DNA of 64,000 bases from B1 sp044370475 (GTDB taxonomy: Bacteria; Bacteroidota; Bacteroidia; UKL13-3). Location: contig JBILVK010000001.1 of the NCBI GenBank assembly GCA_044370475.1, positions 90,503 through 154,502 of the forward strand, given 5' to 3'. Positions 15,885-25,744 of the stretch are shown here, piece by piece. Both the position numbers and the translations under genes were made by a program. How positions within the stretch are numbered: position 1 is the first letter of the stretch; the number at the start of each line of letters is the position of its first letter. Below the pieces are notes generated by a model. It made no database searches. It saw nothing but the letters and a program-made list of their open reading frames with translations, and was not told where the DNA came from.

Positions 15885-17576
15885 CTAATTTTTGGGTAAA
15901 CTTTTATTTTTAATCTTTGCATCAAGTTCATTGCTGGAGCCTCCTAAAACTTTTGCTTTTTTCCATTGAACATTGGCATCCTCCACTTCATTTAACCTAT
16001 ATAATATGTCGCCAAAATGCTCAACCACCTCCGCATTATTAGGAGAAAGTTCCAATGACTTTAAAATTTGCTTCTTGGCCTCCAAGTACTCGCCTCTCAT
16101 ATATAATATCCAAGCATAAGTGTCAAGATTAGATGGATTCCCTGGATCCAACTCAATGGACCTTTTGCTCATATTCGCTGCCTTATCCAAATCAACATTT
16201 CTTAAAGAAAGAAAATATGCGAAATTGTTTAAGGCCATAGAGTTTGAAGGAGCAATTGATAATACAGCCTCAAAGGCACTATCAGATGTTTCAAATTTGC
16301 CTGCATAATGAGCCATATCACCCAATGAACTAAGCATTTGAATTAACATGGTTTCATCCGATGCCATGCTAACACCCAATTGCGCAAAACCCAATCCTAC
16401 TTGATATACCTTTAATTGCCTACATGCCACACCGTGCAAAAGGTAGGCTGTTGGATAATCAGGAAACAATGGCATAATTTTTTCGCAATCTTCCTTCATC
16501 CAATCATACCTCAATAACTGTTGATCACAGAATAATATTTGGTCCCAAGCCAATAGATAATTAGCAGATTTCGACACCGCTTGCAAATAATAAGCACGGG
16601 CCTCTTCGGTCTTTTTTTCTTGTAGCAATAAATCACCATAAAAAACATAAGGCTCAACTGCCTCTGGATTTGCTTGCAAAAAAGCTTCGTTCAATGCTTG
16701 GCATTTTTCTTTTTGGTCCGAACCAAAGTAATTGCTGGGATATAATCTAGCTAATACTTGCATCTTAAACTTAGGCTCTAGGTTAGATTTCATTCCAAGG
16801 AGCAATTGCTCAAAACAAGCTTGTGTGTCGCCTACTTCTTGATAATATTCTGCAATAGAAAAAGCTGCAAACCCATTTAAAGAATCAGCCTTTTGAATTT
16901 CTTGATAAATTTTTAATGCCTCTTTTTGCTTATTGCTATTCATGTACAAATCGGCAAGAATTCCTTTATAATTCAATTGGGTTGGGTAGGCATTACAAAG
17001 CTTCTCAATCTCAGATGTAGCCGCTTTAATATCTCCCTTACTCAAATAAATTTCTTCCTTTTGCCTACTTACATTTTCTGTAACTCCCTGTTGTTTTTCG
17101 TACCTATTTAGAGCAGAAATGGCCTTTTCTGGCTTTTTATTGAGTATCCATAGATTGGCAATTTCTAATAAATAATGTGCATCCTTGGTTTTTTTGTAGG
17201 CCATTTCGCACTTGCTTATGGCATCCTCATAACGTTGATTGGATTTATATAATTCTATTAAAAACTTTGCATACCAATCATTACTTGGTTCAAGTTTAAA
17301 TGCCCTCTCAGCTTCATCAATTGCCTCCTCACCATGCTTGGTAGACAATAATACAGTTGCCAATTGGTAATGAACATTCGCATTATTTGGTTCAAGCTTA
17401 ATTGCCTCCTTAAATTCAAAAATGGCTTCGTCATAATTTTTAATCATTTTTTCCTTCATTCCAGCAAAAAAGCGCTTATCGAACTCCATTTTCTGGCGCT
17501 CTTTAATAACTTCCTTAGTGGGTTGAGAAAAAACAACTAATGGAAACAGTAAAAATACAAGTAATTTAACCTTCAT
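15885..17576 (-). CDS. Secreted or periplasmic TPR protein
   Basis: The chosen ATG at 17574-17576 gives a signal peptide (MKVKLLVFLLFPLVVFSQ) and 563 residues; a longer reading to 17666 overlaps the upstream gene and has no sense as a leader. The mature protein is a solenoid of ten or more TPR-like units, with consensus stretches such as EPNNANVHYQLATVLLSTK (about 60) and NPSNLDTYAWILYMRGEYLEA (about 490). It is the conserved neighbour of DUF4292, and its TPRs suggest a scaffold for that lipoprotein or for envelope assembly. Confidence 0.8.
   Translation of the reverse strand: MKVKLLVFLLFPLVVFSQPTKEVIKERQKMEFDKRFFAGMKEKMIKNYDEAIFEFKEAIKLEPNNANVHYQLATVLLSTKHGEEAIDEAERAFKLEPSNDWYAKFLIELYKSNQRYEDAISKCEMAYKKTKDAHYLLEIANLWILNKKPEKAISALNRYEKQQGVTENVSRQKEEIYLSKGDIKAATSEIEKLCNAYPTQLNYKGILADLYMNSNKQKEALKIYQEIQKADSLNGFAAFSIAEYYQEVGDTQACFEQLLLGMKSNLEPKFKMQVLARLYPSNYFGSDQKEKCQALNEAFLQANPEAVEPYVFYGDLLLQEKKTEEARAYYLQAVSKSANYLLAWDQILFCDQQLLRYDWMKEDCEKIMPLFPDYPTAYLLHGVACRQLKVYQVGLGFAQLGVSMASDETMLIQMLSSLGDMAHYAGKFETSDSAFEAVLSIAPSNSMALNNFAYFLSLRNVDLDKAANMSKRSIELDPGNPSNLDTYAWILYMRGEYLEAKKQILKSLELSPNNAEVVEHFGDILYRLNEVEDANVQWKKAKVLGGSSNELDAKIKNKSLPKN
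16715..16724. repeat. Dispersed near-palindrome GGTCCGAACC (copy 5)
   Basis: Embedded in TTTGGTCCGAACCAAAG. It is read as GSD inside the minus-strand TPR gene. Confidence 0.65.
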
Positions 17577-17637
17577 ACCTCTCAAACAAAGGTTATCGCA
17601 AGAATACCTAATAAGATTATTGAATAGCAATTTCAAA

Positions 17638-18648
17638 CTATAAAATAGTGGTAAAATCGCCCACACTTAAATCTTTTGCTTCACCCTTGTAGTGCACATG
17701 ACTTCCAATCATGGCATTATCAATAACCGCATGTTTTATGCTGGTATGAGTTTGTATAATGCAATTCCCCACAACAGAGTTCTCAATGGTACAATTATCA
17801 CCAATAGAGGCGTGTGGCCCCACAATACTTCTCTTAATCTTTACATTTTTACCAATATATGAAGGTTGAATGATAAGAGAATTCTCAGTTTCTACTGTTT
17901 CATGAACCATCTTTTCATTGGCTGCATGCATATGATGTAGAATTCTTGAATTTGTAAATACTGTTGAATTCTTGTTACCACAATCTAACCATTCTGTAAC
18001 CTGACCAGGCTCAAAATTAGTGCCTTTTTGCTTCATGTTTTCCAAAGCATTTGTTAATTGGTATTCGCCTTTTTCACGAATATCATTGTCTAACAAATAT
18101 TGGAGTTCACTGCGCAAATAAGCCCCATCTTTAAAGTAATAGATGCCAATGATTGCAAGGTCTGAAACAAAATGTTCTGGCTTTTCAACAAAATCTGTAA
18201 TGACGTTTTTCTCATTCACTTTAACAACACCAAAGGGTCTTGGATCATCCACCTTTTGAACCCAAATAATACCGTCTTTCTCTCTATCAAGTGTAAAATC
18301 AGCTTTGAATAAAGTATCGGCAAAAACTACCAATACATTTCCATCCAAACTCTCCTTGGCACACATAATGGCATGAGCAGTTCCAAGCGGTTCTTCTTGG
18401 TAATAAATACTTCCTTTAGCACCAAGTTTCTCTGCAACACTTACCAATTCCTTTTCAACAGTTGCTCCAAAAGTTGGCCCAATAATAAATGCTACTTCCT
18501 CTATTCCTGTGCCACAAACTTTGGCTAAATCTTCAATTATCTTTTGAACAATAGGCTTTCCTGCAACAGGAATAAGTGGTTTAGGAACTGTGAGTGTGTG
18601 GGGTCTCATACGCTTACCCATACCTGCCATTGGTACTATTATTTTCAT
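17638..18648 (-). CDS. Sugar-phosphate nucleotidyltransferase with left-handed beta-helix tail
   Basis: A 336-residue protein. The N-terminal nucleotidyltransferase domain has the signature MKIIVPMAGMGKRMRPHT...PKPLIPVAGKPI and a VVFADTLF site near 108. The C-terminal 90 residues are hexapeptide repeats (YIGKNVKIKRSIVGPHASIG) forming a left-handed beta-helix. The family includes glucose-1-phosphate thymidylyltransferase and mannose-1-phosphate guanylyltransferase; the exact nucleotide and sugar cannot be called. Position between dut and TPR-DUF4292-EnvC fits a surface-polysaccharide or envelope operon. Confidence 0.85.
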   Translation of the reverse strand: MKIIVPMAGMGKRMRPHTLTVPKPLIPVAGKPIVQKIIEDLAKVCGTGIEEVAFIIGPTFGATVEKELVSVAEKLGAKGSIYYQEEPLGTAHAIMCAKESLDGNVLVVFADTLFKADFTLDREKDGIIWVQKVDDPRPFGVVKVNEKNVITDFVEKPEHFVSDLAIIGIYYFKDGAYLRSELQYLLDNDIREKGEYQLTNALENMKQKGTNFEPGQVTEWLDCGNKNSTVFTNSRILHHMHAANEKMVHETVETENSLIIQPSYIGKNVKIKRSIVGPHASIGDNCTIENSVVGNCIIQTHTSIKHAVIDNAMIGSHVHYKGEAKDLSVGDFTTIL

Positions 18649-18752
18649 GTTAAAAAAATTTTACGAGTTTAAAATCAAATTATTGGAACGCAACCTAATA
18701 CAAACACCTAAATTTTCAAAGCAAGAATAATTGGCAAAATAATTTCCTGTTT

Positions 18753-19184
18753 TTAGGACCCAGTGCTTCCATATCCACCTGTACCTCTGTTAGTTTCACT
18801 CAAACTTGCCACAAGTTCCCAATCAATTTGTTCATGTTTGGCCAATACCATTTGGGCAATTCTATCTCCAGAATTAATCTCAAATGCAGAATCGCCATGA
18901 TTAATCAACAATACCTTTACTTCTCCTCTATAATCAGCATCAATGGTTCCTGGACTATTTAACACGGTTATTCCATGCTTAAATGCCAAGCCACTTCTAG
19001 GTCTAATTTGAATCTCAAATCCAATTGGAATTTCTACAAATAATCCAGTTGAAACAAGGGCTCTTTTTCCTGGCTCAATGCTAATTTTTTCATCCAAAAA
19101 AGCCATCAAATCAATGCCAGCAGCGTGTTGCGTTTGATAGCTAGGCAATGGGTTATTTGATTGATTTATGATTTTAACTATCAT
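18753..19184 (-). CDS. dut: dUTP diphosphatase
   Basis: 143 residues with all five trimeric dUTPase motifs: AAGIDLMAF (21-29), PRSGLAFKHG (61-70), NSPGTIDADYRGE (76-88), GDRIAQMVLA (104-113) and GTGGYGSTGS at the C-terminus, the flexible P-loop-like lid. It hydrolyses dUTP to dUMP and keeps uracil out of DNA. The start ATG overlaps the TGA of the upstream flippase gene by 4 bp (ATGA), so the two are translationally coupled. Confidence 0.96.
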   Translation of the reverse strand: MIVKIINQSNNPLPSYQTQHAAGIDLMAFLDEKISIEPGKRALVSTGLFVEIPIGFEIQIRPRSGLAFKHGITVLNSPGTIDADYRGEVKVLLINHGDSAFEINSGDRIAQMVLAKHEQIDWELVASLSETNRGTGGYGSTGS

Positions 19185-20656
19185 TTGGTAATTTTAAAAA
19201 GTGCCACTTTTCTCATCTCTAATAAATATGCCAACATCATAAAAGTAAACAACAACAATGCTCTTAATGCAAAACCAGCTATCGTATCTACCTCCACAAA
19301 ATTAACAGAGTATTGAACGAGCAAATATAAGCCAAGAGCAACAGTTAAATAAACAAATGCCCTATTTAAATTATACGGAATAGGATAATATTTCTGTCCC
19401 CAAACATACCCTAGAACCATCATAAATAAATAGCAAATAAAGGTAGTCCATGCGCATCCCATATACCCAATTCTTGGAATCAAAATTAAATTCAGCACAA
19501 TGGTTATGATAGCCCCCAATATGGATATTTGAGCCCCTTTTTTGGTCTGATCCGACAACTTATACCAAATAGACACATTGTAATAAATACCGAGAAAAAT
19601 ATTCGCAAACAACAATATAGGAACTACAGCCAATCCCTCATGAAATTTATCATCAATAAAGTGCTTAAAATAATGCAAATAAAACATCACCAAAAGGAAA
19701 ACAAAAAGACAAATCCAAATAAAGTAATTCATTACTTTCACATAGATATCCTTCTTCTCAGTTGTTTTAGAATGTGCAAAGAAAAAAGGTTCGGCAGCAA
19801 ATTTAAAAGCCTGAATAAATAACGTGATAATAATAGACAATTTATAATTCGCGCCATAAATACCATTCATGGCCTGAGCCTCGTTGGGATTTGGCCATAC
19901 ATACCTCAAAATGGCCCTATCTAATGTTTCATTTATCATTCCTGCTAGTCCAACCCAAATCATAGGCACAGCATAGGCAAACATACGACGCCACTGTTGA
20001 TATTGAAACATGAAACCTGTGCTAAAAATCTCTTTGCTCAGTAATAAGGCAGTAATCATACTTGCAAGCAAATTGGATACAAACACACTTGTAATTCCCA
20101 TTGCAGGATCATAGAAAGGCAAGATGATTTGATGAGCAGATTGATAGTAAGGTGCCAGTAACAAAAAATACAAATTCAATCCTATTAAAAGCAGAATATT
20201 CGTATTTTTAATTAAGGCAAATCTTAAGGGTTTGTTTTGAAACCTAAGCAAGGCAAAAGGAATAGCAGACAAAGCATCAAAAAACAGAATTCCAACAGTG
20301 AGGTATACAAACTCTGGATTATCTCCATAGCCCATGAAATTTGCAATCTGTTGCCCAAAACCAAGAAATAAAATCAAAAATGTACCAGCCACCCCTAAAA
20401 CAGAAACCAAAGCATTTGAAAAGACATCCTTGCTATTCTCTTTCTCAGCAAATCTGAAAAAAGCCGTTTCCATGCCATGGGTAAGTAGGATATTAAAAAA
20501 TGAAATGTAAGCATAAAACTCTGTGTTAATTCCATACTCAATTTGTGTAAAAACACTTGTGTATAGCGGTACCAGCAGAAAGTAGAAGAACCTTCCTAAA
20601 ATTGTACTAAGGCCATAAATGGCTGTTTGTCCAGCAAGTTTTTTTAGTGCGCTCAA
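19181..20656 (-). CDS. Polysaccharide flippase, MOP/Wzx family
   Basis: A 491-residue protein with 12-14 transmembrane segments. It begins with the family's typical LKKLAGQTAIYGLSTILGRFFYFLLVPLYT segment and keeps the polysaccharide-synthesis fold throughout. It should flip a lipid-linked saccharide across the inner membrane. The start is TTG (20654-20656). The same order (flippase, dut, nucleotidyltransferase, TPR, DUF4292, M23) is common in this phylum. Confidence 0.88.
   Translation of the reverse strand: MSALKKLAGQTAIYGLSTILGRFFYFLLVPLYTSVFTQIEYGINTEFYAYISFFNILLTHGMETAFFRFAEKENSKDVFSNALVSVLGVAGTFLILFLGFGQQIANFMGYGDNPEFVYLTVGILFFDALSAIPFALLRFQNKPLRFALIKNTNILLLIGLNLYFLLLAPYYQSAHQIILPFYDPAMGITSVFVSNLLASMITALLLSKEIFSTGFMFQYQQWRRMFAYAVPMIWVGLAGMINETLDRAILRYVWPNPNEAQAMNGIYGANYKLSIIITLFIQAFKFAAEPFFFAHSKTTEKKDIYVKVMNYFIWICLFVFLLVMFYLHYFKHFIDDKFHEGLAVVPILLFANIFLGIYYNVSIWYKLSDQTKKGAQISILGAIITIVLNLILIPRIGYMGCAWTTFICYLFMMVLGYVWGQKYYPIPYNLNRAFVYLTVALGLYLLVQYSVNFVEVDTIAGFALRALLLFTFMMLAYLLEMRKVALFKITK
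19544..19553 (-). repeat. Dispersed near-palindrome GGATCAGACC (copy 6)
   Basis: GGTCTGATCC on the plus strand, flanked by TTT and GAC. It is read as SDQT in the flippase gene. Confidence 0.6.
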
Positions 20657-20758
20657 GAGAATACAATAATATGAAATTTTGTTCTTTCATTTGCGTTAAT
20701 ATTAAGACATAACAGCAGAATGCTATTCAATTACCTATTTTCGTTCATTATTGCGCTC

Positions 20759-22585
20759 ATGAAAAACCATCTACATTCCAGTGTACTGAAATTCGCCTTT
20801 ATTTGTCTGCTTTGCATAGGCAGCAATATGGCAATGGGCCAAATGGCTGATGAGGAAATTGCAGCGCAATACCTAGGCAATAAAGAGTTTGATAAATCTG
20901 CCGACATGTATGAAAAGCTCTTGAGCAAAAACCATAAATCAGTTTACTTTTACGACAATTTACTCAAGAGCTATATAGGAGGGAATGATTTTAGCAACGC
21001 TCAAAAATTATGTAAGAAGCAGTCAAGGAAATTTGAAACAAATTACTATTTCAAAGTTGACTTAGGTTATATATATCGATTGCAGAAGGAGGACCAGAAA
21101 TCGATTAAACTTTTTGAAGAATTGATCAATAATTTACCACCTAACGACAATGATATTTTTGAACTGGCTAAGGCATTTGAAAAAAGAACTGAGAGAGCCT
21201 ATGCTGTTCAAACCTATTTGCATGGAAGAAAAATATTGAAAAATGAACTGCTTTTTTGCAATGAATTGGGCGGACTTTACAGCGAAATTGGCGACAAACA
21301 ATATATGATTGAGGAGTATTTGAAAGTACTCATTGTAGACGATTCCTATATGAAGGAAGTGCAAGGATTTCTGCAAAATAGCATTGAGACAAAAGAAGAG
21401 TTTGAGTGGCTTAAGCAAGCGCTATTGAAGAAAAATAAGCAATACCCCAATCGCAATACCTTTAGTGAAATGTTGATTTGGTTTCATGTTCAAAAAAACG
21501 AATATGAACTGGCTTTGGTTTATGCAAAATCTCTTGATAGGAAAAACAAAGAAGATGGTAGGCGATTGATTGAATTAGGTTTTTTTGCGATGGCAAATGA
21601 GCGCTACGACGCGGCCATCGATATTTTTAAACAAGTATCGGCGCTTGGTTCAGACAAGACCTACTACAACCTAGCCAAAAGCAGTGAATTAGAAGCACGA
21701 AGCAAAAAAATTCTATTGGGAAACTATACGGATGCCGACTTAAAAGCGCTTGCATTAGAATATCAATTGGTTTTAAAGGAGTTGGGCGAAAATCCCTCAA
21801 CGGCAACTACCATAAGAAGTTTAGCCAATTTGGAAGCCTATTATTTAAATGATTACCCTAAAGCCATTGAGCATTATGAGCAAATAATTTCAATGCCTAG
21901 GGTCGACAGGTTTTTACAGGCAAATTGCAAACTTGATTTGGCAGATTTTTATGTGATGAAAGGGGAAGTTTGGGAGGCAATGCTATTATATGGACAAGTT
22001 GATAAGGATTTTTTGCAAGACCCTTTAGCACAAGAAGCAAAATTTAGAAATGCTCGATTAAGCTATTATTTAGGTGAATTTGAGTGGGCAAAAGCCCAAT
22101 TAGATGTTCTAAAAACTGCAACCACCCAACTAATTGCGAATAATGCTTTAGAACTTTCATTGCTTATTCAAGATAACTCAGTTGATAGCAACTTGGAGCC
22201 CCTAAAATTATATGCAAATGCCGATTTAAATTATGTGCAAAGAAATTTTCAGGCAGCTTTGTCTATACTTGATAGCATAAATGTTTTATATCCAAAGCAC
22301 GCCCTCTCTGATGAAGTGCTTTATAAAAAAGCTCAAATATTTTATAGTCAAAAAGAGTTTGCATTAGCTGCAACTTACTACGATAGAATTGCAAGAGAAT
22401 ATGGCTCAGATGTTCTCGGAGACAATGCCTTGTACCAATTGGCAAGAATCTATCAGTTTCAGTTAAATAAACCAGAAGACGCCCTAAAAGCTTATGAAAA
22501 ATTTATCGATACTTATCCTGGAAGTTTCTTTTTAACTGATGTCAGGAAACAATTTAGAATACTTAGAGGTGACCAATTAAACTAA
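20759..22585 (+). CDS. Secreted TPR protein
   Basis: The ATG at 20759 gives 608 residues with a signal peptide ending at NMAMGQ; an upstream in-frame ATG at 20720 would add a hydrophobic extension that weakens it. The mature part is a TPR solenoid: about 12 helical pairs, including NPSTATTIRSLANLEAYYLND and the C-terminal DNALYQLARIYQFQLNKPEDALKAYEKFIDTYPGS type units. The C-terminal units look like the BamD/YbgF class of outer-membrane-associated TPRs. It is separated from DUF4286 by one base. Confidence 0.8.
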   Translation: MKNHLHSSVLKFAFICLLCIGSNMAMGQMADEEIAAQYLGNKEFDKSADMYEKLLSKNHKSVYFYDNLLKSYIGGNDFSNAQKLCKKQSRKFETNYYFKVDLGYIYRLQKEDQKSIKLFEELINNLPPNDNDIFELAKAFEKRTERAYAVQTYLHGRKILKNELLFCNELGGLYSEIGDKQYMIEEYLKVLIVDDSYMKEVQGFLQNSIETKEEFEWLKQALLKKNKQYPNRNTFSEMLIWFHVQKNEYELALVYAKSLDRKNKEDGRRLIELGFFAMANERYDAAIDIFKQVSALGSDKTYYNLAKSSELEARSKKILLGNYTDADLKALALEYQLVLKELGENPSTATTIRSLANLEAYYLNDYPKAIEHYEQIISMPRVDRFLQANCKLDLADFYVMKGEVWEAMLLYGQVDKDFLQDPLAQEAKFRNARLSYYLGEFEWAKAQLDVLKTATTQLIANNALELSLLIQDNSVDSNLEPLKLYANADLNYVQRNFQAALSILDSINVLYPKHALSDEVLYKKAQIFYSQKEFALAATYYDRIAREYGSDVLGDNALYQLARIYQFQLNKPEDALKAYEKFIDTYPGSFFLTDVRKQFRILRGDQLN

Positions 22586-22586
22586 T

Positions 22587-22892
22587 ATGATTATATACAA
22601 CGTAACAATAAATGTTGACGATAGCATTCACGATGAATGGTTAACTTGGATGAAAACCAAGCATTTGGCCGATGTACTTAACACAGGAATGTTTTCCGAA
22701 TATAAAATGTTGAAGTTATTAAGCCGGCAAGAAGACGAAACAGGTACAACCTATGCTATTCAATACTTTACCTCATCTCTCGAAAAATACGAACAATATC
22801 AGGTAGAATTTGCACCCAAACTCCAATCAGAGGGGCTTTCACTTTTTGGAGGCAAGTTCTCCGCATTTAGAACACTATTAGAAGAGCTGTAA
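22587..22892 (+). CDS. DUF4286 family protein
   Basis: A 101-residue protein starting MIIYNVTINVDDSIHDEWLTWM, the DUF4286 signature, with YAIQYF and a closing FGGKFSAFRTLLEEL. It is an alpha/beta dimeric-barrel-like small protein of unknown function, restricted to Bacteroidota. It starts one base after the TPR stop, so translation is probably coupled. Confidence 0.88.
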   Translation: MIIYNVTINVDDSIHDEWLTWMKTKHLADVLNTGMFSEYKMLKLLSRQEDETGTTYAIQYFTSSLEKYEQYQVEFAPKLQSEGLSLFGGKFSAFRTLLEEL

Positions 22893-23097
22893 CAACCATT
22901 TAAACTTTTATTTCGCTATTTAGCCCAATTTACAAAGAGGGTAGGTCAAAAATTTGCGCCTGAATATCAGCGCTTTACACATTCATAGCTTTTTTATTGC
23001 TGCTTAAATTAGTTTTTAAGCCATTTAAATTGATAATTTTGATAGACGATTCAATTTCTACTATTAATTGATTTATCAACCTTAAGCAATAAAGACT

Positions 23098-23376
23098 ATG
23101 GAAGCCACACATCAACTCCACAAACCCTTTGGAACCCAAATAACCTTTTCGCAGTTAAGTTTAAAGAACAAGGGGGAAATTGTTTTCTCTAAAACCTTGA
23201 AATCCATTTTAGATTTTGCCAAATACAGTTATTTGGCCATGGTGATGATATTGGTATTATTTGCCATTGTTGAACTAAAAAACATTTACAACATAGACAT
23301 TCTGCCAGGCATTGATACACCCATTGACAATGCATATTTTTCTGGCAAAGAACAAGTCATGAACAATGTTTTATAA
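23098..23376 (+). CDS. Small single-pass membrane protein
   Basis: 92 residues with one hydrophobic helix near 43-62 (SYLAMVMILVLFAIVEL) and a polar N-terminus. I recognise no family. It is 18 bp upstream of another membrane protein on the same strand, so the two may act together. A weak -7 match, TAATTTTG, lies at 23034-23041; the rest of the 205-bp gap before it holds nothing else I can name. Confidence 0.55.
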   Translation: MEATHQLHKPFGTQITFSQLSLKNKGEIVFSKTLKSILDFAKYSYLAMVMILVLFAIVELKNIYNIDILPGIDTPIDNAYFSGKEQVMNNVL

Positions 23377-23394
23377 CATATAATACCATCAACC

Positions 23395-24213
23395 ATGACA
23401 ACCCTATTTGCAATTATTGCTCAATTGGTGCTAGCCTTTGCAATACTCACTATGGTCTACATTTTAATTTCTTACTTTTTAAGGCATAGCTTTTGGAGCA
23501 AACAGCCTATAGAGGAAACTAAAAGCTTGCCCGATTTTGAGAGACATATAGCCATCATTTTTGATAATTATATTAAAGAAGATCAATTGCTTCTGCAGGT
23601 TCAATGGCTTCTAAAACAGGATTACAAAAACTTTTCTGCATACTTTTTTTGTTCAGACCCTATTGTTGAATTCAATGGATTGCAAAATATTACCATTTTA
23701 ACCACCCAGCAAATACCAAATGGACAGAGAGACCTATCCCTATTAGTTAAAAAGTACTCACCAAACCTTCCTTCCAAAATTGTTTGTGTAAAGAGTAAAA
23801 CAAATCTTCCATACGACTTTCTTTTCAAACAAAATGAAGCGCTATTTTATGGCAATAACTCCCAAGCATACATAAATCTCGATACCACTTCCGAAAATTT
23901 TACCAAGAGCAGCTTTAAAAAACTCCAGAAATACCTGTCGGCCAAAATGGAAGCAATAAACTCTTTAATTGAAAATTCAAATAAAAAGGAGGGCTTATCG
24001 CTAGTTAAAATCAACTCCAATATCCACTTTGTTTTGGGAATTCTAATTATATTCTCCTTTACATTAATAGGAATTAATAGACTCGAATACATGAGCAAAT
24101 CTATATTTGATTACATTTCACTCACGGGAATAATTGCCAGTGCTATTATTATTATAAATGTAGCCCTATCAAAGAAGTGGAAAAGATTTGAAAGTCGGAG
24201 GCAATTTAGCTAA
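23395..24213 (+). CDS. Membrane protein with reduced GT2-like domain
   Basis: A 272-residue protein: one N-terminal helix (5-28), a cytoplasmic domain (45-190), and two C-terminal helices (about 205-255). The layout and strings such as HIAIIFDNYIKEDQLLLQVQ and KQDYKNFSAYFFC resemble the first half of membrane GT2 proteins, but the acidic DxD and the catalytic QxxRW motif are absent. It may be a non-catalytic relative. Its stop codon shares CTAA with the convergent rpoN (overlap 24210-24213). Confidence 0.5.
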   Translation: MTTLFAIIAQLVLAFAILTMVYILISYFLRHSFWSKQPIEETKSLPDFERHIAIIFDNYIKEDQLLLQVQWLLKQDYKNFSAYFFCSDPIVEFNGLQNITILTTQQIPNGQRDLSLLVKKYSPNLPSKIVCVKSKTNLPYDFLFKQNEALFYGNNSQAYINLDTTSENFTKSSFKKLQKYLSAKMEAINSLIENSNKKEGLSLVKINSNIHFVLGILIIFSFTLIGINRLEYMSKSIFDYISLTGIIASAIIIINVALSKKWKRFESRRQFS

Positions 24214-25688
24214 ATTTCCTTTCGCAGTCTTGCTACAGGGATATTCATTTGCTCCCTATATTTTGCAACAGTTCTTCTAGCGATATTGTAACCCTTATCT
24301 TTAAGTATCTCCATTAACTTCTCATCAGGTAGTGGCTTAGATTTTTCTTCAGCTTCTATAGCTTCCTTAAGAATCTTCTTAACCTCTCTGCTACTTACTT
24401 CATCTCCATCGTCTGTTTGAATACCCTCACTAAAGAAATACTTCAAAGCAAAAGTACCCCATTCTGTTTGAACATACTTACTATTTGCAACCCTACTGAT
24501 GGTAGAAATATCTAGGTGCGTAATTTCTGCAATGTCTTTTAAAATCATTGGCCTTAAGAACGATTCATCACCCTCCTGAAAGAACCTATATTGAAATTTC
24601 AAAATCGCATTCATGGTTGATAGCAAGGTATGATGCCTTTGCTTGATGCTCTCAATAAACCACCTTGCGCCATCCAACTTTTGCTTAATAAATTGAGCTG
24701 TTTCTTTTTGCTCTCTGGTTGGCGCCTTTGATTCGTCGTAACCCTTTAAAGTTTCTAAGTAATTTTTACTAATTCTTAAATCTGGAGCATTGCGCGAATT
24801 AAGGTGTACAACCAATTTTCCAAGTTCTTCAATTAAAATAAAGTCTGGTGTAATATACTGTGTTGCCGAATTGTCTATTGCTTCGCCTGGTTTTGGATTT
24901 AAGCGTGTAATAACATGAATTACATCCTTTAATTCCTGATCCGATATCTTTAACGACTTAGTTAATTTTTCGTAATGCTTCTTGGTAAAATCATCAAAAT
25001 AATCTGTTAAAATTTGAGTTGCAATTTTTACCGATTTTAGTGTTTGATCTTTCCTCTTTAACTGAAGTAAAAGACAATCTTGCAAGGAAGTAGCACCTAT
25101 CCCAGCAGGATCAAGTGTTTGAATCTTATGTAATACCTTGTTTAATTCATCCAGACTGGCCTCAATATTCATGGAAAAAGCCAAATCATTTACAATAGCC
25201 TCAAGCGGTCTTCTTAAATACCCATCATCATCTATTGAGCCTATTATCTGATTACCAATGGTCAATTCTTTTTCACTATCTGCAATGGCAACAAATTGTT
25301 CCATTAACTCTTCATGAAAGGAATGAAACTCAGCTAAAGGTCTCTCCTTTTTCTCTTCATCCCCCTCGTCGCTCAAATGAAATCCTTCGGGATCATATTC
25401 ATCATTCACGTAATCTTTTACATCAAAAGATTCATCAGCCAAATAATCATCAACCGTTAAATCCTTTGGCTCTTCCTCTGTTGTAGTTAATTCGTTTTCT
25501 GCAATAGGTGAAGTTTCATCTGGGGCAGCATCAGAATCTGCGGCCTTAAGCAATGCAGGGTTCTCAATTAATTCCTGATCAATCCTTTGCAGAATGTCAA
25601 CAGAGTTTAATTGCAGCAATTTAATAAACTGAATTTGCTGCGGAGAAAGCTTTTGTAACTGACTTTGTTGTAATCCTTGTTTTAACAT
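24210..25688 (-). CDS. rpoN: RNA polymerase sigma-54 factor
   Basis: A 492-residue sigma-54. Region I is glutamine-rich (QSQLQKLSPQQIQFIKLLQLNSVDIL), followed by an acidic region II (60-120), the core-binding domain, an HTH near 375-400 (HLDISTISRVANSKY), and the RpoN box ARRTVAKYREQ near 472-482 close to the C-terminus. It directs transcription from -24/-12 promoters together with AAA+ activators, none of which is in the window. A perfect inverted repeat overlaps the likely promoter immediately upstream. Confidence 0.96.
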   Translation of the reverse strand: MLKQGLQQSQLQKLSPQQIQFIKLLQLNSVDILQRIDQELIENPALLKAADSDAAPDETSPIAENELTTTEEEPKDLTVDDYLADESFDVKDYVNDEYDPEGFHLSDEGDEEKKERPLAEFHSFHEELMEQFVAIADSEKELTIGNQIIGSIDDDGYLRRPLEAIVNDLAFSMNIEASLDELNKVLHKIQTLDPAGIGATSLQDCLLLQLKRKDQTLKSVKIATQILTDYFDDFTKKHYEKLTKSLKISDQELKDVIHVITRLNPKPGEAIDNSATQYITPDFILIEELGKLVVHLNSRNAPDLRISKNYLETLKGYDESKAPTREQKETAQFIKQKLDGARWFIESIKQRHHTLLSTMNAILKFQYRFFQEGDESFLRPMILKDIAEITHLDISTISRVANSKYVQTEWGTFALKYFFSEGIQTDDGDEVSSREVKKILKEAIEAEEKSKPLPDEKLMEILKDKGYNIARRTVAKYREQMNIPVARLRKEI

Positions 25689-25694
25689 GATCTA

Positions 25695-25721
25695 GATGCG
25701 AAAATAGTAAAAATTCGCATC
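25695..25721. promoter_or_regulatory. Inverted repeat over the rpoN promoter
   Basis: Exact arms GATGCGAA (25695-25702) and TTCGCATC (25714-25721) flank an 11-nt spacer. The minus-strand -7-like TATTTTCG (25699-25706) lies within it, 10 nt before the rpoN ATG. A repressor site or a 5' RNA hairpin are both possible. Confidence 0.45.
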
Positions 25722-25744
25722 GCTAAAAAGAATGTTATGCAAGT

